Under the pieces are notes generated by a model. The model saw only the letters and a program-made list of their open reading frames with translations, had not been told where the DNA came from and did no database searches. Of a DNA stretch of 64,000 nt, positions 44,843 to 56,084 are shown in pieces. A program made the translations under genes and the position numbers. The DNA is taken from the NCBI GenBank assembly GCA_037447655.1, contig JBBHKE010000608.1, positions 1-64,000 on the forward strand. Reading direction: 5' to 3'. Source of the stretch: Zygnema cylindricum. Taxonomy: Eukaryota; Streptophyta; Zygnematophyceae; Zygnematales; Zygnemataceae. Every line of letters starts with the position of its first letter. Positions within the stretch are counted from its first letter, which is position 1.

Positions 44843-45828
44843 AATGAGGTTAGCCACGTTAGAAGCAGATTTGACATGAAGAATTTAGGGGAGGCTAAAT
44901 ATATTTTTGGGATTGAAATGGAAAGAGATAGAGGGAAGAGAATAATCGGACTTACTCAGAAAGAAACTATCGGAAATATGCTTGAGAAATTTCAGATAGA
45001 AAAGGCAATAAGTTGTACCACACCCATGAACTTGAAGAAAGTAAGTGATGGGAGTGTGAAAGGAGGAGTGATAATACTAGATGATCAGATGAGTCTAGAA
45101 AGAGACAATTCATGAAGTATATTCCTTAAAGACAGGATGTTGGAAGCTTGACCTACTTTATGAATTATTCTAGACCAGACATAGCAGCAGCACTCGGAGT
45201 CCTCACTAGGATTCTTAATGATCCTAGGAAGAGAGACTGGGAGGCAGCTAAGAGAGTCATGAGATACTTGGTGGGAACTAGGGATGTATGGTTGCATTTG
45301 GGAGGGGAGCACACTGACATCACTACTTGGAGTGATGACATCACTACTAGGAGTGATACCAGTTATGTCGATGCACCTATGAGAAGATGCACTTCTGGAT
45401 ATGTGTTATATGTGGGGGAAGGTGCTTGTTGTTGGAGTAGGAAGCAACAAAAGGGTGTTGCTCAGTCCACTATCAAGGCTGAGTATATGGCCTCTTGTTG
45501 TGTTGTGAAAGAGCTGATGTGGGTCATGTCTTTTTGCAAGAACTGGGGTATATGAAGAAGGGAGTGCATGAAGTGTTTTGTGATAATCAGGCTGCAATTG
45601 CAATTGCAGCCAATCCAAAACATCATTTTAAGGCTAAGCATATAGATATAAGATTGAGTTTCGTAAGGGAAAAGGTTGAAATCAAAATTGTGAATCTTGT
45701 GTATAGAGGTGATGGGGAAATGGCAGCTGATATGATGAAAAAGCCAGTGCCGTCTCCCAAGTTAAAATTCTGCAAAGAAAAGTGTGGGTTAAAAGAGAAA
45801 CTAAAAATAGACTAGAAAATAATGGGAG
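44843..45828 (+). pseudogene. copia RT-RNase H fragment E
   Basis: Starts within RT at MKNLGEAKYIFGIEMER (44876). The frame 45148-45555 has YFMNYSRPDIAAALG and RNase H blocks DITTWSDDITT (with a small internal duplication, DITT twice), GACCWSRKQQ and STIKAEYMA. 45540-45815 has FCDNQAA, KAKHIDI and KKPVPSPKL. Two frameshifts. A PPT-like AATAATGGGAG precedes the LTR. Confidence 0.85.
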
Positions 45829-45990
45829 TGTTGAAATCAGTAGATTTAGGGGAGATATATTCTAGGTCTTAATTGATTAGAATAGCTAAAAGAAAAAGCG
45901 TAGGCAGCCTGCCTCCACCTTATCTCTTTAGCCCCTATACTTGTTGCAGTCACTGAAGGAGAGAGAGAGGGCGGTGGAGCCATGGCTGCC

Positions 45991-46106
45991 TCCGCTCCTT
46001 AGGCAGGACAAAAGAGTGACCTAAGTCACTCTCAACAAAAAGGTTGAGTCCGCTCCTTAGGCAGGACAAAAGAGTGACCTAAGTCACTCTCAACAAAAAG
46101 GTTGAG
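45991..46106. repeat. 58-bp perfect tandem duplication
   Basis: Two units starting TCCGCTCCTTAGG at 45991 and 46049. Confidence 0.92.
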
Positions 46107-46108
46107 TC

Positions 46109-46185
46109 CGGCAGGACACGAACTTCCGACCGGCAGAGCGAGGCATAGCCGTCAGCTCTTACCGGTATGTCGAAGTAGTCCTTTA
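46109..46185 (-). other. antisense tRNA-like module in LTR of E
   Basis: Minus strand CCGGTAAGAGC as D arm, a strong GACGGC/GCCGGTC arm, and GGAAGTTCGTGTCC as T arm with a tRNA-like GTTCG. The most tRNA-like of the set. Confidence 0.6.
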
Positions 46186-46909
46186 GGATACATAGGGTTT
46201 GATAACTTTTTAAACATTAGCTAGATCATTAATTCAAGGCAGCCATGGCTCCACCACCATCTCTTTCCTTCAGTGACTACAAGAAGTATGGGGGGTGGAG
46301 GGAAGAGGTGGAGGCATATTGCTTACGCTTTTCTTTTCTGTTTTCACTAAGATATTCAAACCTAGAAAATTCTTCATAAATCTAGTAATTTCAACATACC
46401 ATTATTACAAAACGCCTGATGGACGACGACCCTTACCTTATTGTCCCTTTACAAAAGAGTGGTAATCGAATCCTATTTTATGTACAACATTCGAAAAGAA
46501 ATTCTCGCAATCGGATCGATGTTATTTTAGAGTTAGAGCCCATTGAGCCACGAGAAGTTATTTTTCGTTTTTTAAAACGTTTTTTTGGTCATGAAACGTT
46601 TTTCATATCTTAAAACGTTTAGTGTGTCATTTAGTGAGCACATTAATGGTAACAAATAACTAATGTAAAATAATGTTAACAAACTGGATGAGATATAGAA
46701 AAAATAGCACTCTCCCAAACTGGCACAAGCTCCTCCATTTTGAATTATGTTGCAAAAGTTTGTACATTCATATATATTTCTTTGCTATTCTTTTACGTTA
46801 ATTGCAGATGGTTTATTGCTTTCAGAGACGCGGCTTGTCGAAATTAGCAAACAGATTGGTGCGGATCTTGAAAATTTTGAAATGGGTCCGGTAAAATAAT
46901 TGTAAGAGA

Positions 46910-47380
46910 TAGTGTTGGGTATCGAGGACCCATTGCCGATATTCGATATATATTGAATTTCATGTACTTGATATTCGATATATCGCTTCGATATATCGAA
47001 TTTCAAATTATCGCGATATATCGCCAATATATCGCCGATATATCGTATCGACGATATATCGAAGCTAAAAAAATAAAAAAATAATAATAATCCCACAGGT
47101 TTTCAAAGCCTCGTGACTTCGGACAAAGTGACTGTAAAATCTTTGCCGGAAAGAAATACGGTTTTTTCCTGAAAGTCAGCGGAGTGAAGAGATCTCTGAG
47201 GTACATCTTTTTCGAACGGTTTTCCGTACTCTGACTGTACGGATATGCAATTTTTGCGATATATATCGCGATAATTTATGTTGGTCCCGGTACGATATAT
47301 CGAGGAATCTGCTCGATCGATATTCGATATATCGAATATCGAAATTATCGTGATATGAAACTACCCGATACCCAACACTA
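46910..47380. mobile_element. hAT-type MITE, 471 bp, 8-bp TSD GTAAGAGA
   Basis: Terminal inverted repeats TAGTGTTGGGTATCG and CGATACCCAACACTA; GTAAGAGA at 46902-46909 and 47381-47388. Rich in ATATATCG palindromes. The equivalent position in the second duplication copy (near 56280) is an empty site with a single GTAAGAGA-like sequence. No transposase. The 8-bp TSD and TAGNG terminus fit the hAT superfamily. Confidence 0.88.
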
Positions 47381-47442
47381 GTAAGAGATATCTATTGTTG
47401 GATACACGCTACCTACGGTATCAAATTTGAAAGTGAATAGAC

Positions 47443-47447
47443 CTGTG
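47443..47447. other. target-site duplication CTGTG (left) of the 5.3-kb copia element
   Basis: CTGTG here and at 52749-52753. The empty site CCTGTGAAAAAGT exists at 56332-56344. Confidence 0.92.
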
Positions 47448-48015
47448 TGTTGAGATTCTGAAGAAGAGGCCATAGGATCGATAAATTACAAGACATGAAG
47501 CTAAGGAAAACAAATCTCTATATGAGAAAGCAAGGTTTAATTACTGAACAAAGAAGGAAGATAAATTATGACACGACAAAATAAGCACTCAGTGCAAATC
47601 TAGCAGCAAGGAAAAATTGTGGAGAGAATCATTCGATTGATTGATTAATTGATGCATAGCTTTGGTACATCTTTATATGTGTACGTGTCGTGTAGACCTA
47701 TGCAACTTGCGTGTCACGTAAAGAATTGGAATCTTACTTGTGACTCACGTAGACCAATCAAAGATCGCCAAGTACAAAATGTTCGCATGTTTTTTTGTCA
47801 CGTATACTCAAAATTTACGTCTACTTGACTTCCCGTACACTACAAGTCAAAGACCACGTTTTCACGAAAACTTGACGTCAACGTATATGTACCTTTTCGA
47901 ATATCAACCGTACATGTAACTAACAAGACTCCGGTTGACTTCTCTCTCACGTAACAACTATGACCAACTTTGACTTTCTGGTCCTTCGCTGAAAATGGAC
48001 GCAGAAATCTTAACA
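47448..48015 (-). repeat. 3' LTR of the 5.3-kb copia element
   Basis: On + it reads TGTTGAGATTCTG to ATCTTAACA; 568 bp. Confidence 0.95.
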
Positions 48016-48030
48016 CCCCCTCTCTGAGTC
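48016..48030 (-). other. polypurine tract of the 5.3-kb copia element
   Basis: Minus strand GACTCAGAGAGGGGG abutting the LTR. Confidence 0.85.
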
Positions 48031-48058
48031 ATTTTCTGCATACTATTGATTGTCCACA

Positions 48059-50938
48059 CTAAATAGGACTAACTCCTTTGAGCTGATTACAAACAACAAT
48101 TTTATCTCGAGGAACTCCTTTAGTCAAGTGATCTGCTGCTTGTTGAGCTGAACTAACAAACTCAAACTTTAAAATTTTCTTTTCAACTTGTTCTCTCAAA
48201 AAATGTGTTTGAATGTCTATATGTTTTGTCCTTGCATGGTAAACTGGATTTTTCATCAAAGCAATGCTACTTTGATTATCTGTAAGAATCAAAGTCTTCT
48301 CTATGGGTTCAAACCCTATCTCAGCATAAAAATTGCGAAGCCAAATAGCTTCTTTTGCTGCTTGAGTAGCCGCCACGTATTCCGCCTCTGTGCTTGATAA
48401 TGCCACAGAAGATTGACGTTTCGAACTCCAACTTATAGGTCCTCCTGAACACGTGAAAATCCAGCCGGTAGTGCTCCTCCTTGTGTCGAGGTCGCCTCCC
48501 CAATCCGCATCAACATAGCCGGAAAAATCAATGTCTCCGGTGTTCTTCAAAAATTGTAGGCCGTAATTTATAGTCCCTTTCACATAACGTAAAATACGTT
48601 TAACAGCATACCAATGCTCTAGACCTGGATTTTGCATATACTGACTAACTGAGCCTACAGCTGCAGCTAAATCTGGGCGTGTGCCAACCATTAAATACAT
48701 CAAGCTGCCCACTGCTTCTTTATAAGGGACTAGCCTCATCTGTTCTTTCTCAAACTCTGACTTAGGACTCATTTCTTTTGTAAGCTTTTGACTCGGGTCT
48801 AAAGGCGTTGATACGGGAATACAATCTTCCATACCAAAGCGTTTTAAAACTTCTCCTGCATATTTCTCTTGATTCATGGAGACTGTATAAACATCATTTT
48901 TGATTTCTATACCAAGAAGGTAACTTAACTCTCCAAGGTCAGTCGTCTCAAATTTGCTATTCAAAAACCGTTTGACCTTTTCAATCTCGGCTGAGAGATA
49001 ACCAAACACACTCATGTCATCGACATAAACTGAGACAATCACTAAGTTTTTGTCTTCCCCAATAGTGTAAACTGCTCTATCTGTGTGACATCTCTCAAAG
49101 CCCTCTTTTCTCATTTCGGTGTCAAGTTTGATGTTCCAACACCTAGGACTTTGTTTTAGACCGTATATAGATTTGTGTAGTTTACACACCATGTGTTCTT
49201 TTCCTGGTTCTATCATGCCCTCTGGTTGTTCCATGTAGACTTCTTCCTCTAAATCCCCATTAAGGAATGCAGTTTTGATATCTAACTGATGCATCTGCAT
49301 ACCCTCTGCTGCCCCTAAGGCTATTAAACTTCTGAGACTATTAAACTTCACTACAGGTGAGAAAGTCTCAGTGTAATCAACCCCCTCTTCTTGTGAATAC
49401 CCCTTAGCTACCAACCTCGCTTTATATCTTTCCACTGATCCATCTGATTTCCTCTTAATCTTAAAGACCCATTTACACCCCACAATGTTTTTCTCTTCTG
49501 GGCGTTCTACTAAGGTCCAAGTTTTGTTTTTGATCAGTGACTCATATTCTAATTCTATTGCCTTTTTCCATTTATGAGAATTAGAACCCTCCAAAGCTTC
49601 ATGAAAAGTTTGCGGTTCTCCCTCTGCCGCTATAAAACAATAAGCTAAACCCACATTTTCCATTTCTTCAATGAGTCTTTTAGGTTTAGCACGTATTCGA
49701 TTAGATACTCTTTGAGGGGTTACCTTCAATCTTGATTGTTGAATCGGATTCGAAGAGGTTGTAATTTGCGAAGGTTGTGATGCCGGTAACTTCTCCACTT
49801 GTAAAGGTTCAAAGGTTGATGTTCCACCGGGGATGACGGAAGTCTGAGCTGGAATGGAAATCGGCGTCGATGACAAAGGCTCCACTTCATCTTCTCTGCT
49901 TGGAGTACCTGGTGTTTGTGGAGACCCACTTTCCAATTCTTCTTGATTTTTAAGGGGAACAGTGACAGTCTTTGGTTCTTCAGACCAAGGATCAAAACTA
50001 CCTGTCACATCTGAACTACTTTCCTTCCCTTCATCTACAGTCACATCTCGACTAACATGAACTTTCCTTGTAACTGGGTCATAAATTCTGTAAGCTTTTC
50101 TATTTATATCATAACCTACAAAGACACCAGTCCAACTCTTCTTATCAAATTTCTTTCTATTCTGTGTTGGGATGTGAACAAAGGTTTTGCTTCCAAAAAC
50201 TCTAAAGTGTTTAACATTTGGTTTAAAGCCTGACCAAGCTTCTTCAGGTGTAATATCTTTAAGAGAAGTACTAGGAGAACGATTTTTCAAATAAACTGCG
50301 GTAAGGATAGCTTCAGCCCATAGGTTTTGACTTAGTTTTGCACTATGTACTAAACATCGTGCAATTTCAACTAAAGTTCGGTTAAGTCTTTCCGAAATTC
50401 CATTTTGCTGCGGACTATAAGCTACTGTGAATTCCTGCTGTATCCCCCAAGTTTTGCAGTTTTCCTTAAAGGCATTGGAGGTATATTCTCCCCCATTATC
50501 TGTCCTTAAAATCTGGATTCGTTCTCCTACCTGGTTTTCTACCATGGTTTTAAACTCTCTGAATTTCTCAAGGGCTTCACTCTTAGATTTCATAAAGTAC
50601 ACCCATACTTTTCTAGTGCACTCATCCGTAAACGTGATGAAAAATCTAGAACCTCCAGGACTTAAGGGGTGAGGACCGCTCAGGTCAGAATGAATAAGCT
50701 CCAGCTTCCTTCTATTTTTGGGTTCATCATCTTTATGAAAAGGAAGCCTTCTTTGCTTACCTTGAGCGCATCCTTCACACACCTTAAGGTTGTCTTTGGC
50801 GTTGACGTCCTCAAGTCCTCGGACCATCTTCTTTTCGATGAGTCGTTTAAGATTTTGCTCTCCCAGATGACCAAATCGTTGATGCCATAGCTCCAAAGTC
50901 TGCGCTTCTTTGCTGAAATTATCCGTGCATCTTCATCA
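48059..50938 (-). CDS. copia integrase-RT-RNase H polyprotein part
   Basis: 945 open codons (50896 to 48059). GAG-pre-integrase/HHCC (HQRFGHL, CEGCAQGK), integrase DDE (HSDLSGP, RTDNGGEY, NGISERLN), VFGSKTFVHIP, a Ser/Pro-rich linker, RT (ARLVAKGYSQ, LDIKTAFLNGDLEEE, YVDDM), and RNase H (YVDADWGGD, SSTEAEYVA, LTDNQSS, KHIDI). All catalytic blocks are present. The first in-frame codon at 50896 is TTG, so this is not an independent start. It is the downstream part of a gag-pol frame broken by a one-base indel near 50909-50911, between protease and integrase. The frame extends upstream of 50896 into the overlap. Confidence 0.95.
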
Positions 50939-52206
50939 TCCAAGCGTAGAACAAAAAGATTCCCTTCCGGATATCCAAGAGCGATTAGCTTCCCCTCACT
51001 TTTGATTTCACACCGTTCACTTTTCTTTTTCTCAAATTCGACTTTTAGTCCACTCTTCACAGCATGCATAACACTAAAAAGGTTATGCTTTAAACCTGGT
51101 AAGTATAAAACATCTTTTAAATGCCCTTCATGACTACCAGTATCACAGTATAACTGTAACTTAACCTCGCCTATTAAATTGGTCTCTAGAATCTTATCAT
51201 TTGCCAATACAATTTTTCGAGGATTTTGTAATGCTGTGATAGAAGAAAAAATGGACTTATCATAACACATATGATGAGACGCTCCAGAATCTATAATCCA
51301 TTTACTTTTCTGAGTATTTGACTGTGTGAGAAAAAGTTTAATTTCATCCTGAATGGTCATAGCAAATGATGGTTTGTTCTGTCTGTTTTTGTCTTTACTA
51401 CGACAAACTGAAGACTTATGACCTGGTTTTCCACAACTGTAACAAATAATCTTTTTCCTGAAGTTTTCAGTTTCTTTCCTTTTGAATCTACAGTCAGCAG
51501 TCTGATGATTAGTTTTGCCACATATGGCACAAGCAGTTACTGACTCGTTACGTTTGACTGACTGTTTGCCTTTGACATAAAGAGCTGAATTTGACTCATT
51601 TTCCTCTTTTCTTTTAATTTCAACTTCTTCTTGAATGAAATGCTGACATACTGCATCAAAGTCTAGAGTAGGTTGACTTTTCAAAGACGTGATCATCATA
51701 GCATACTGTGATGGTAATGACCTAAACAGTGTAAGGATTAAATCATCATCACTCAGTTTTGTGCCGACTGCGGCTAACAGTAATTTAATCTCTTTCAGTC
51801 TATTTATATGAGTTTCCATATTATCCCCACTCTCCATACTGAAATCCAGCAATTTATTTTTTAATTGCATGATATTTGAAGGATTAATACGCTCATGTAC
51901 AGTCCTTAACTTATCCCACATAGCCTTAGGTTTTTCTAACTCAACTATGTGTAAAAGTTGACTGTCTTCCACTGCTAGAAAAATTAACGTCGCTGCCTCT
52001 TCTTCCCTTCTATCATAACCAGCTGCCATTAAAGCTTCAGTAGGTTTTAGTTCAGTGCCTGCGACAATACCCCAGTAATTCTTATATTTTAAGATACGGG
52101 TCATCTTAGCTTTCCATAATAAATAGTTACTACCATTAAATTTATGGATGTCTGTAAGTCTACCTATAGCTCCGATACCATGTTGAGATTCTGAAGAAGA
52201 GGCCAT
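50680..52206 (-). CDS. copia Gag-protease polyprotein part
   Basis: 508 codons from ATG 52206. Gag block FNGSNYLLWKAKM, two CX2CX4HX4C knuckles (CAICGKTNHQTADC and CYSCGKPGHKSSVC, residues ~230-270), and protease WIIDSGASHHMC near residue 305. The true homology ends at about 50911; the last ~75 residues are out of frame. The start codon lies inside the 5' LTR and the reading frame crosses the primer-binding site (residues ~9-13). Confidence 0.95.
   Translation of the reverse strand: MASSSESQHGIGAIGRLTDIHKFNGSNYLLWKAKMTRILKYKNYWGIVAGTELKPTEALMAAGYDRREEEAATLIFLAVEDSQLLHIVELEKPKAMWDKLRTVHERINPSNIMQLKNKLLDFSMESGDNMETHINRLKEIKLLLAAVGTKLSDDDLILTLFRSLPSQYAMMITSLKSQPTLDFDAVCQHFIQEEVEIKRKEENESNSALYVKGKQSVKRNESVTACAICGKTNHQTADCRFKRKETENFRKKIICYSCGKPGHKSSVCRSKDKNRQNKPSFAMTIQDEIKLFLTQSNTQKSKWIIDSGASHHMCYDKSIFSSITALQNPRKIVLANDKILETNLIGEVKLQLYCDTGSHEGHLKDVLYLPGLKHNLFSVMHAVKSGLKVEFEKKKSERCEIKSEGKLIALGYPEGNLFVLRLDDEDARIISAKKRRLWSYGINDLVIWESKILNDSSKRRWSEDLRTSTPKTTLRCVKDALKVSKEGFLFIKMMNPKIEGSWSLFILT
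52169..52180 (-). other. primer-binding site, tRNA-Met 3' end
   Basis: Minus strand TGGTATCGGAGC directly after the LTR end. One base away from the common plant copia PBS TGGTATCAGAGC. Confidence 0.9.
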
Positions 52207-52748
52207 AGGATCGATAAATTACAAGACAGGAAGCTAAGGAAAACAAATCTCTATATGAGAAAGCAAGGTTTAATTACTGAACAAAGAAGGAAGATAAATT
52301 ATGACACGACAAAATAAGCACTTAGTGCAAATCTAGCAGCAAGGAAAAATTGTGGAGAGAATCATTCGATTGATTGATTAATTGATGCATAGCTTTGGTA
52401 CATCTTTATATGTGTACGTGTCGTGTAGACCTATGCAACTTGCGTGTCACGTAAAGAATTGGAATCTAACTTGTGACTCACGTAGACCAATCAAAGATCG
52501 CCAAGTACAAAATGTTCGCATGCTTTTTCGTCACGTATACTCAAAATTTACGTCTACTTGACTTCCCGTACACTACAAGTCAAGGACCACGTTTTCACGA
52601 AAACTTGACGTCAACGTATATGTACCTTTTCGAATATCAACCGTACATGTAACTAACAAGACTCCGGTTGACTTCTCTCTCACGTAACAACTATGACCAA
52701 CTTTGACTTTCTGGTCCTTCGCTGAAAATGGACGCAGAAATCTTAACA
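52181..52748 (-). repeat. 5' LTR of the 5.3-kb copia element
   Basis: 568 bp, ends CA next to the PBS, and contains the gag ATG 26 bp before its end. Confidence 0.95.
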
Positions 52749-53898
52749 CTGTGAAAAAGTTGCTTTGTAAATTAAGTAGGGTCATTTACAACGAGAGGAA
52801 GCGTTCTAAAATTTTACAGGTGGCATTCCTATTTGCGAGTTGCCCGTAACTCTAACGGTTGTACGACGTCCTCACAATCTAACCGAACTCACTTGTGAGT
52901 TCCAGTGGAGGTCGAATGCCAGTCTGGTTGACAAGATTCAGCGACCGACAGAGCGTAGAAAGCCTCCCATGACAACTGGCAGGTAACCGCGGGGATTGGA
53001 TGGTACGGTTTGGGTTATGCGGCTTTGTTTTGTCTGACCAAAAAGAAAATATGGTACGGCTCTAAAATCGTACGGTGTAAAAACTAAAAACTCGTAAAAA
53101 CGTACGGCGTCCAATAACCAACCCCACTTTTTCGTCTAATGGAATCTTACCGTTAGACTGTGGTTCCATTAGGCTAATTACATTGGGCGGCGTCAGTAAA
53201 CGTCATAACCGACCTTTTTTTGGCGTGGCACATGCTGGTTGGTTCCACTTAATAAACAATTCCGATCGTGCGAATCTATATAGAATCTTTGACAGCAAGT
53301 TGATAACGCAAAATCTGTACCGCCGGGTGTAAAAAGTGCGTCGTATGTAGTGTACAATAGTGCACGAAGTGTACGCTCATGTTATAAGGAAACACATTAT
53401 AGAGAAATGTCATGATACCACAGCCTTTTCTAAAATCCTGCCATGGCTCTTTCCTAAACGCCTGTCTTTGACCTAAAACCTCCGCAGCAGCGACGCTAGT
53501 CTTCTTTCTCCTCTGATTTCTTCAAAATGAAAATTTTGCTGATCATACTAATCCTCCTTAACGAAAATGAGGGTGACCAATCCGAGGAGGAATTAATCAT
53601 TTTAACCATCATGATGTTCCTTGTTCAATGGAACATCATGGCAGCTTCCCAAACCTTCGTAAATTTGGTCGAGGTTTTTAGTATGTTGCTTTGCAGACCA
53701 AGTCGACGGAGGTCCAAGGGAGAATACAACATTCGGCCTCGAGTTTACAATTTTCCTTGGCCTCTCGCTGTCTCCTTCCGACTCATCTGTCTCCCTCTGT
53801 CTCCTTGTCTCCTCTGTCGCGCTCTATCCCTCTCTGTCTCCTTGTCTTCCTCTGTCTCCCTTTGTCACCCTCTGTCTCCCACTGTCTCCCTCTGTCTG
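52749..53898. other. segmental duplication, copy I (right part)
   Basis: Aligns with 56335-57508. 52749-52790 is the last LRR-like piece. 52880-52970 is the LRR-upstream module (CACTTGTGAGTTCCAG, GCCAGTCTGG), so the pseudogene has lost its 5' coding part. Then come MITE-like sequences with CTAATGGAATCTTAC and CCATTAGGC. Confidence 0.85.
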
Positions 53899-53922
53899 TT
53901 TTTAATTCACTTTAAAAAATAA
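53527..53922 (+). CDS. hypothetical ORF in duplication copy I
   Basis: 131 codons. The first ~72 residues (MKILLIILILLNENEGDQSE onward) are identical to those of the frame at 57135, then a one-base difference shifts the frames as they enter a CTCTGTCTCC repeat. Identity reflects the recent duplication and is not evidence of selection. I do not recognise the protein. Confidence 0.25.
   Translation: MKILLIILILLNENEGDQSEEELIILTIMMFLVQWNIMAASQTFVNLVEVFSMLLCRPSRRRSKGEYNIRPRVYNFPWPLAVSFRLICLPLSPCLLCRALSLSVSLSSSVSLCHPLSPTVSLCLFLIHFKK
53770..53897. repeat. CTCTGTCTCC repeat in duplication copy I
   Basis: Pyrimidine-rich units; same at 57370-57507. Confidence 0.85.
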
Positions 53923-54404
53923 ATAAAAAAAAAAAAAAAAAAAAATCACAATTCAAACACTTCAATAAATAATGAATAAATAATAAAAAAAAAAAATAAT
54001 ATTTTAAACACTTTATAAAATAGTTAATAAAAAAAAAAAAATCACATTTTGAACACTTACATGCAATAACTAATAAACATAAGTCTTTTGGAAATGGATA
54101 AGCAATAATGGCTACCAATCTGCCTACAAATTGGTAGGTATTTCTGTCTGAAAGCTTGAAACGAAGTCTTTGCAATTTTTTCTTTTTCATAACTAAATTA
54201 GTGTGAACTTCCGTATGTGAAATTTCTACGTACTAAATAATTAATAATATGTATTACGAAATTAGTATTTTTTTGTCGGTTACATTTTGCGCCGTCTACC
54301 TTTACGTCACGGAACGAAAATCACGCCGTACATGGCGTATCTAACAATTTGTCTTCATTGCTAACATAACATATTATATAAAATATTTAATTTAAAAAAT
54401 ACTA
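53899..54404. other. A-rich runs, no gene
   Basis: Several poly(A) runs of 11 to over 20 nt between repeated ACACTT/AATAAA blocks at 53920-54060. Confidence 0.5.
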
Positions 54405-54535
54405 TGTATCGTGATATATATCGCGATAATTTTTGTTGGTCCCGGTACGATATATTGATAAGTTTGCTCGATCGATATTCGATATATCGAATATCAAAAT
54501 TATCACGATATGAAACTACCCGATACCCAACACTA
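54405..54535. mobile_element. 5'-truncated copy of the hAT-type MITE
   Basis: Matches 47250-47380, including TTGGTCCCGGTACGATATAT and the terminus CGATACCCAACACTA. Confidence 0.8.
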
Positions 54536-55770
54536 TTGAACACAACCTGACAAAACACAACAAATCGTGTACTTTGATAGACGCAAACAAACACAACATA
54601 GCGAATTCTGTACTTTTCCTTGTCCTCCGAAATCGTTTGTAAATTTTGAAAATTACGGCACGTGCGAATATATGTTCCTATTTGTTTATGGAAAATACTT
54701 TGTATTAAAACACATCGTCTGTGTGTTTTAAAGAAAGGTTTAAAGATGACGTTTCTTCTTTTGGCCAAGGGTCGAAAAACACACGACGACAACATGTAGT
54801 ACATTCTAAGTTCGACAATGATGCAAAATGTACTTCTCATTTTTTTTCGATTTTTCTGTACGGTTGAAACTTACGCGGTCCGGCGCTAAGTTATATAAGA
54901 ACGACAGAAAAAAACCCTTACTTATGCACATGGGGACATATCCTAAAATATAACAGCCTGTATAATTAGACGTACGATTACAAAATTTTCCTTTATTGGT
55001 TGGGCCAAAACTTTGTGTTATGGTGGGGCTCCATTAGGCATAAAACAATGTTGTTTACTAGAAAATGCACCTTTTCGTATTAAGCCATACTGTGTCTTTT
55101 ATCTGTTTATAAAACATGTTTATTGGAGATTCGACAAGATTCTTCAAACTTTTGGGCGATTATTTTGACCCTCCGATTTGGAGTTTTTGAAGGAAACATT
55201 CATGTCCAGTGTTTAGACAGAGTCCCTTCAACTGACAAGATAGTCTACTCAAGATAGTCTCCTCGACATTCCCACGAGGAGACTTGCCACACACTAGGCG
55301 TGTCTAATAGTACACTTGTAAAAAAAAGATCTTATCCACGACGGACGAGTGATTACAACCAAACAATTGGCAAAAGCCATTTGCCTTTGAACAAGGTGTA
55401 TTTCAAATCCTCTTAAATGCGATGAAAAAATCTTTGCCTGAGGATATCTTTTGATGCTTCTTTTCTTTCCCGGAAAGGACTTTGCATTTGAAACATAATG
55501 GCATAATTTGTATGGTGATAACGCACACACTTACAAAACTTAACATTTCATACGTTTGTACAAATCTTAAATTTCGCCTGTCCGCTAACGCTTTTGTGCT
55601 TTTCAAATACTTTAATATTCTCGGCCGTCTGAACAAGAACCGACCAGGTTCTAATCGAAATGAAGCACGTATGCAAGAGGTGCCTTGTTGGCACAACCTG
55701 ATGATAACTGATGATGATAATTGATGATCATCGTTGATGAAATATTACTGCCAGTAAACGTGTACGTACG
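54536..55770. other. no gene recognised
   Basis: Short open frames (for example 55403-55696 minus, 55482-55724 plus) have no recognisable domain. Confidence 0.4.
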
Positions 55771-56084
55771 ATTACTACAAAACGCGTGATGGACGACGAC
55801 CTTTACCGTATTGTCCCTTTACAAAACAGTGGTAATCGAATCTTATTTTACGTACAACATTCGAAAAGAAGTTCTCGCAATCGGATCGATGTTATTTTAG
55901 CGTTATAGCCCATTGAGCCACAAGAAGTCGTTTTTGTTTCTTAAAACGTTTTTCTGGTCATGAAACGTTCTTCATGTCTTAAAACGTTTTTAGTGCGCCA
56001 TCTAGTGAGCACATTAATGGTAACAAATAACTAATGTAAAATAATGTTAACAAACTGGTCGAGAAATAGAAAAATAGCACTCTC

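Larger units (their letters stand above)
45829..46396. mobile_element. LTR start of E ending in an inverted copy of itself
   Basis: Begins TGTTGAAATCAGTAG and ends CTAGTAATTTCAACA. About 150 bp at each end (45829-45990 and 46240-46396) are related as inverted repeats, each with the CAGTCACTGAAGG and CCATGGCTGCC blocks. The rest of an LTR is missing. Confidence 0.65.
46402..47447. other. segmental duplication, copy I (left part)
   Basis: Aligns with 55775-56339 (shared TGGACGACGACC, GGTAATCGAATC, TTAAAACGTTTT blocks) apart from the MITE. 46705-46909 and 47389-47447 are an eroded piece of the LRR gene: the minus strand matches the Cys-rich/LRR junction region of copy 1 at 2735-2990. Confidence 0.85.
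47448..52748 (-). mobile_element. nearly complete Ty1/copia retrotransposon (5301 bp)
   Basis: Minus-strand element: 5' LTR 52181-52748, PBS 52169-52180, gag-pol 52206-48059 with one frameshift, PPT 48016-48030, 3' LTR 47448-48015, TSD CTGTG. The LTRs are both 568 bp and differ at about six positions by eye (~1%), so insertion was fairly recent. It is a different lineage from the A/B/D/E/F group: other LTRs, conventional tRNA-Met 3'-end PBS, and a complete protein set. Confidence 0.95.

Noticed and set aside
53527-53922. Conserved small secreted protein because two copies are identical
   Set aside because: Both lie in a recent segmental duplication, so identity is not independent evidence; the tail is repeat-encoded.
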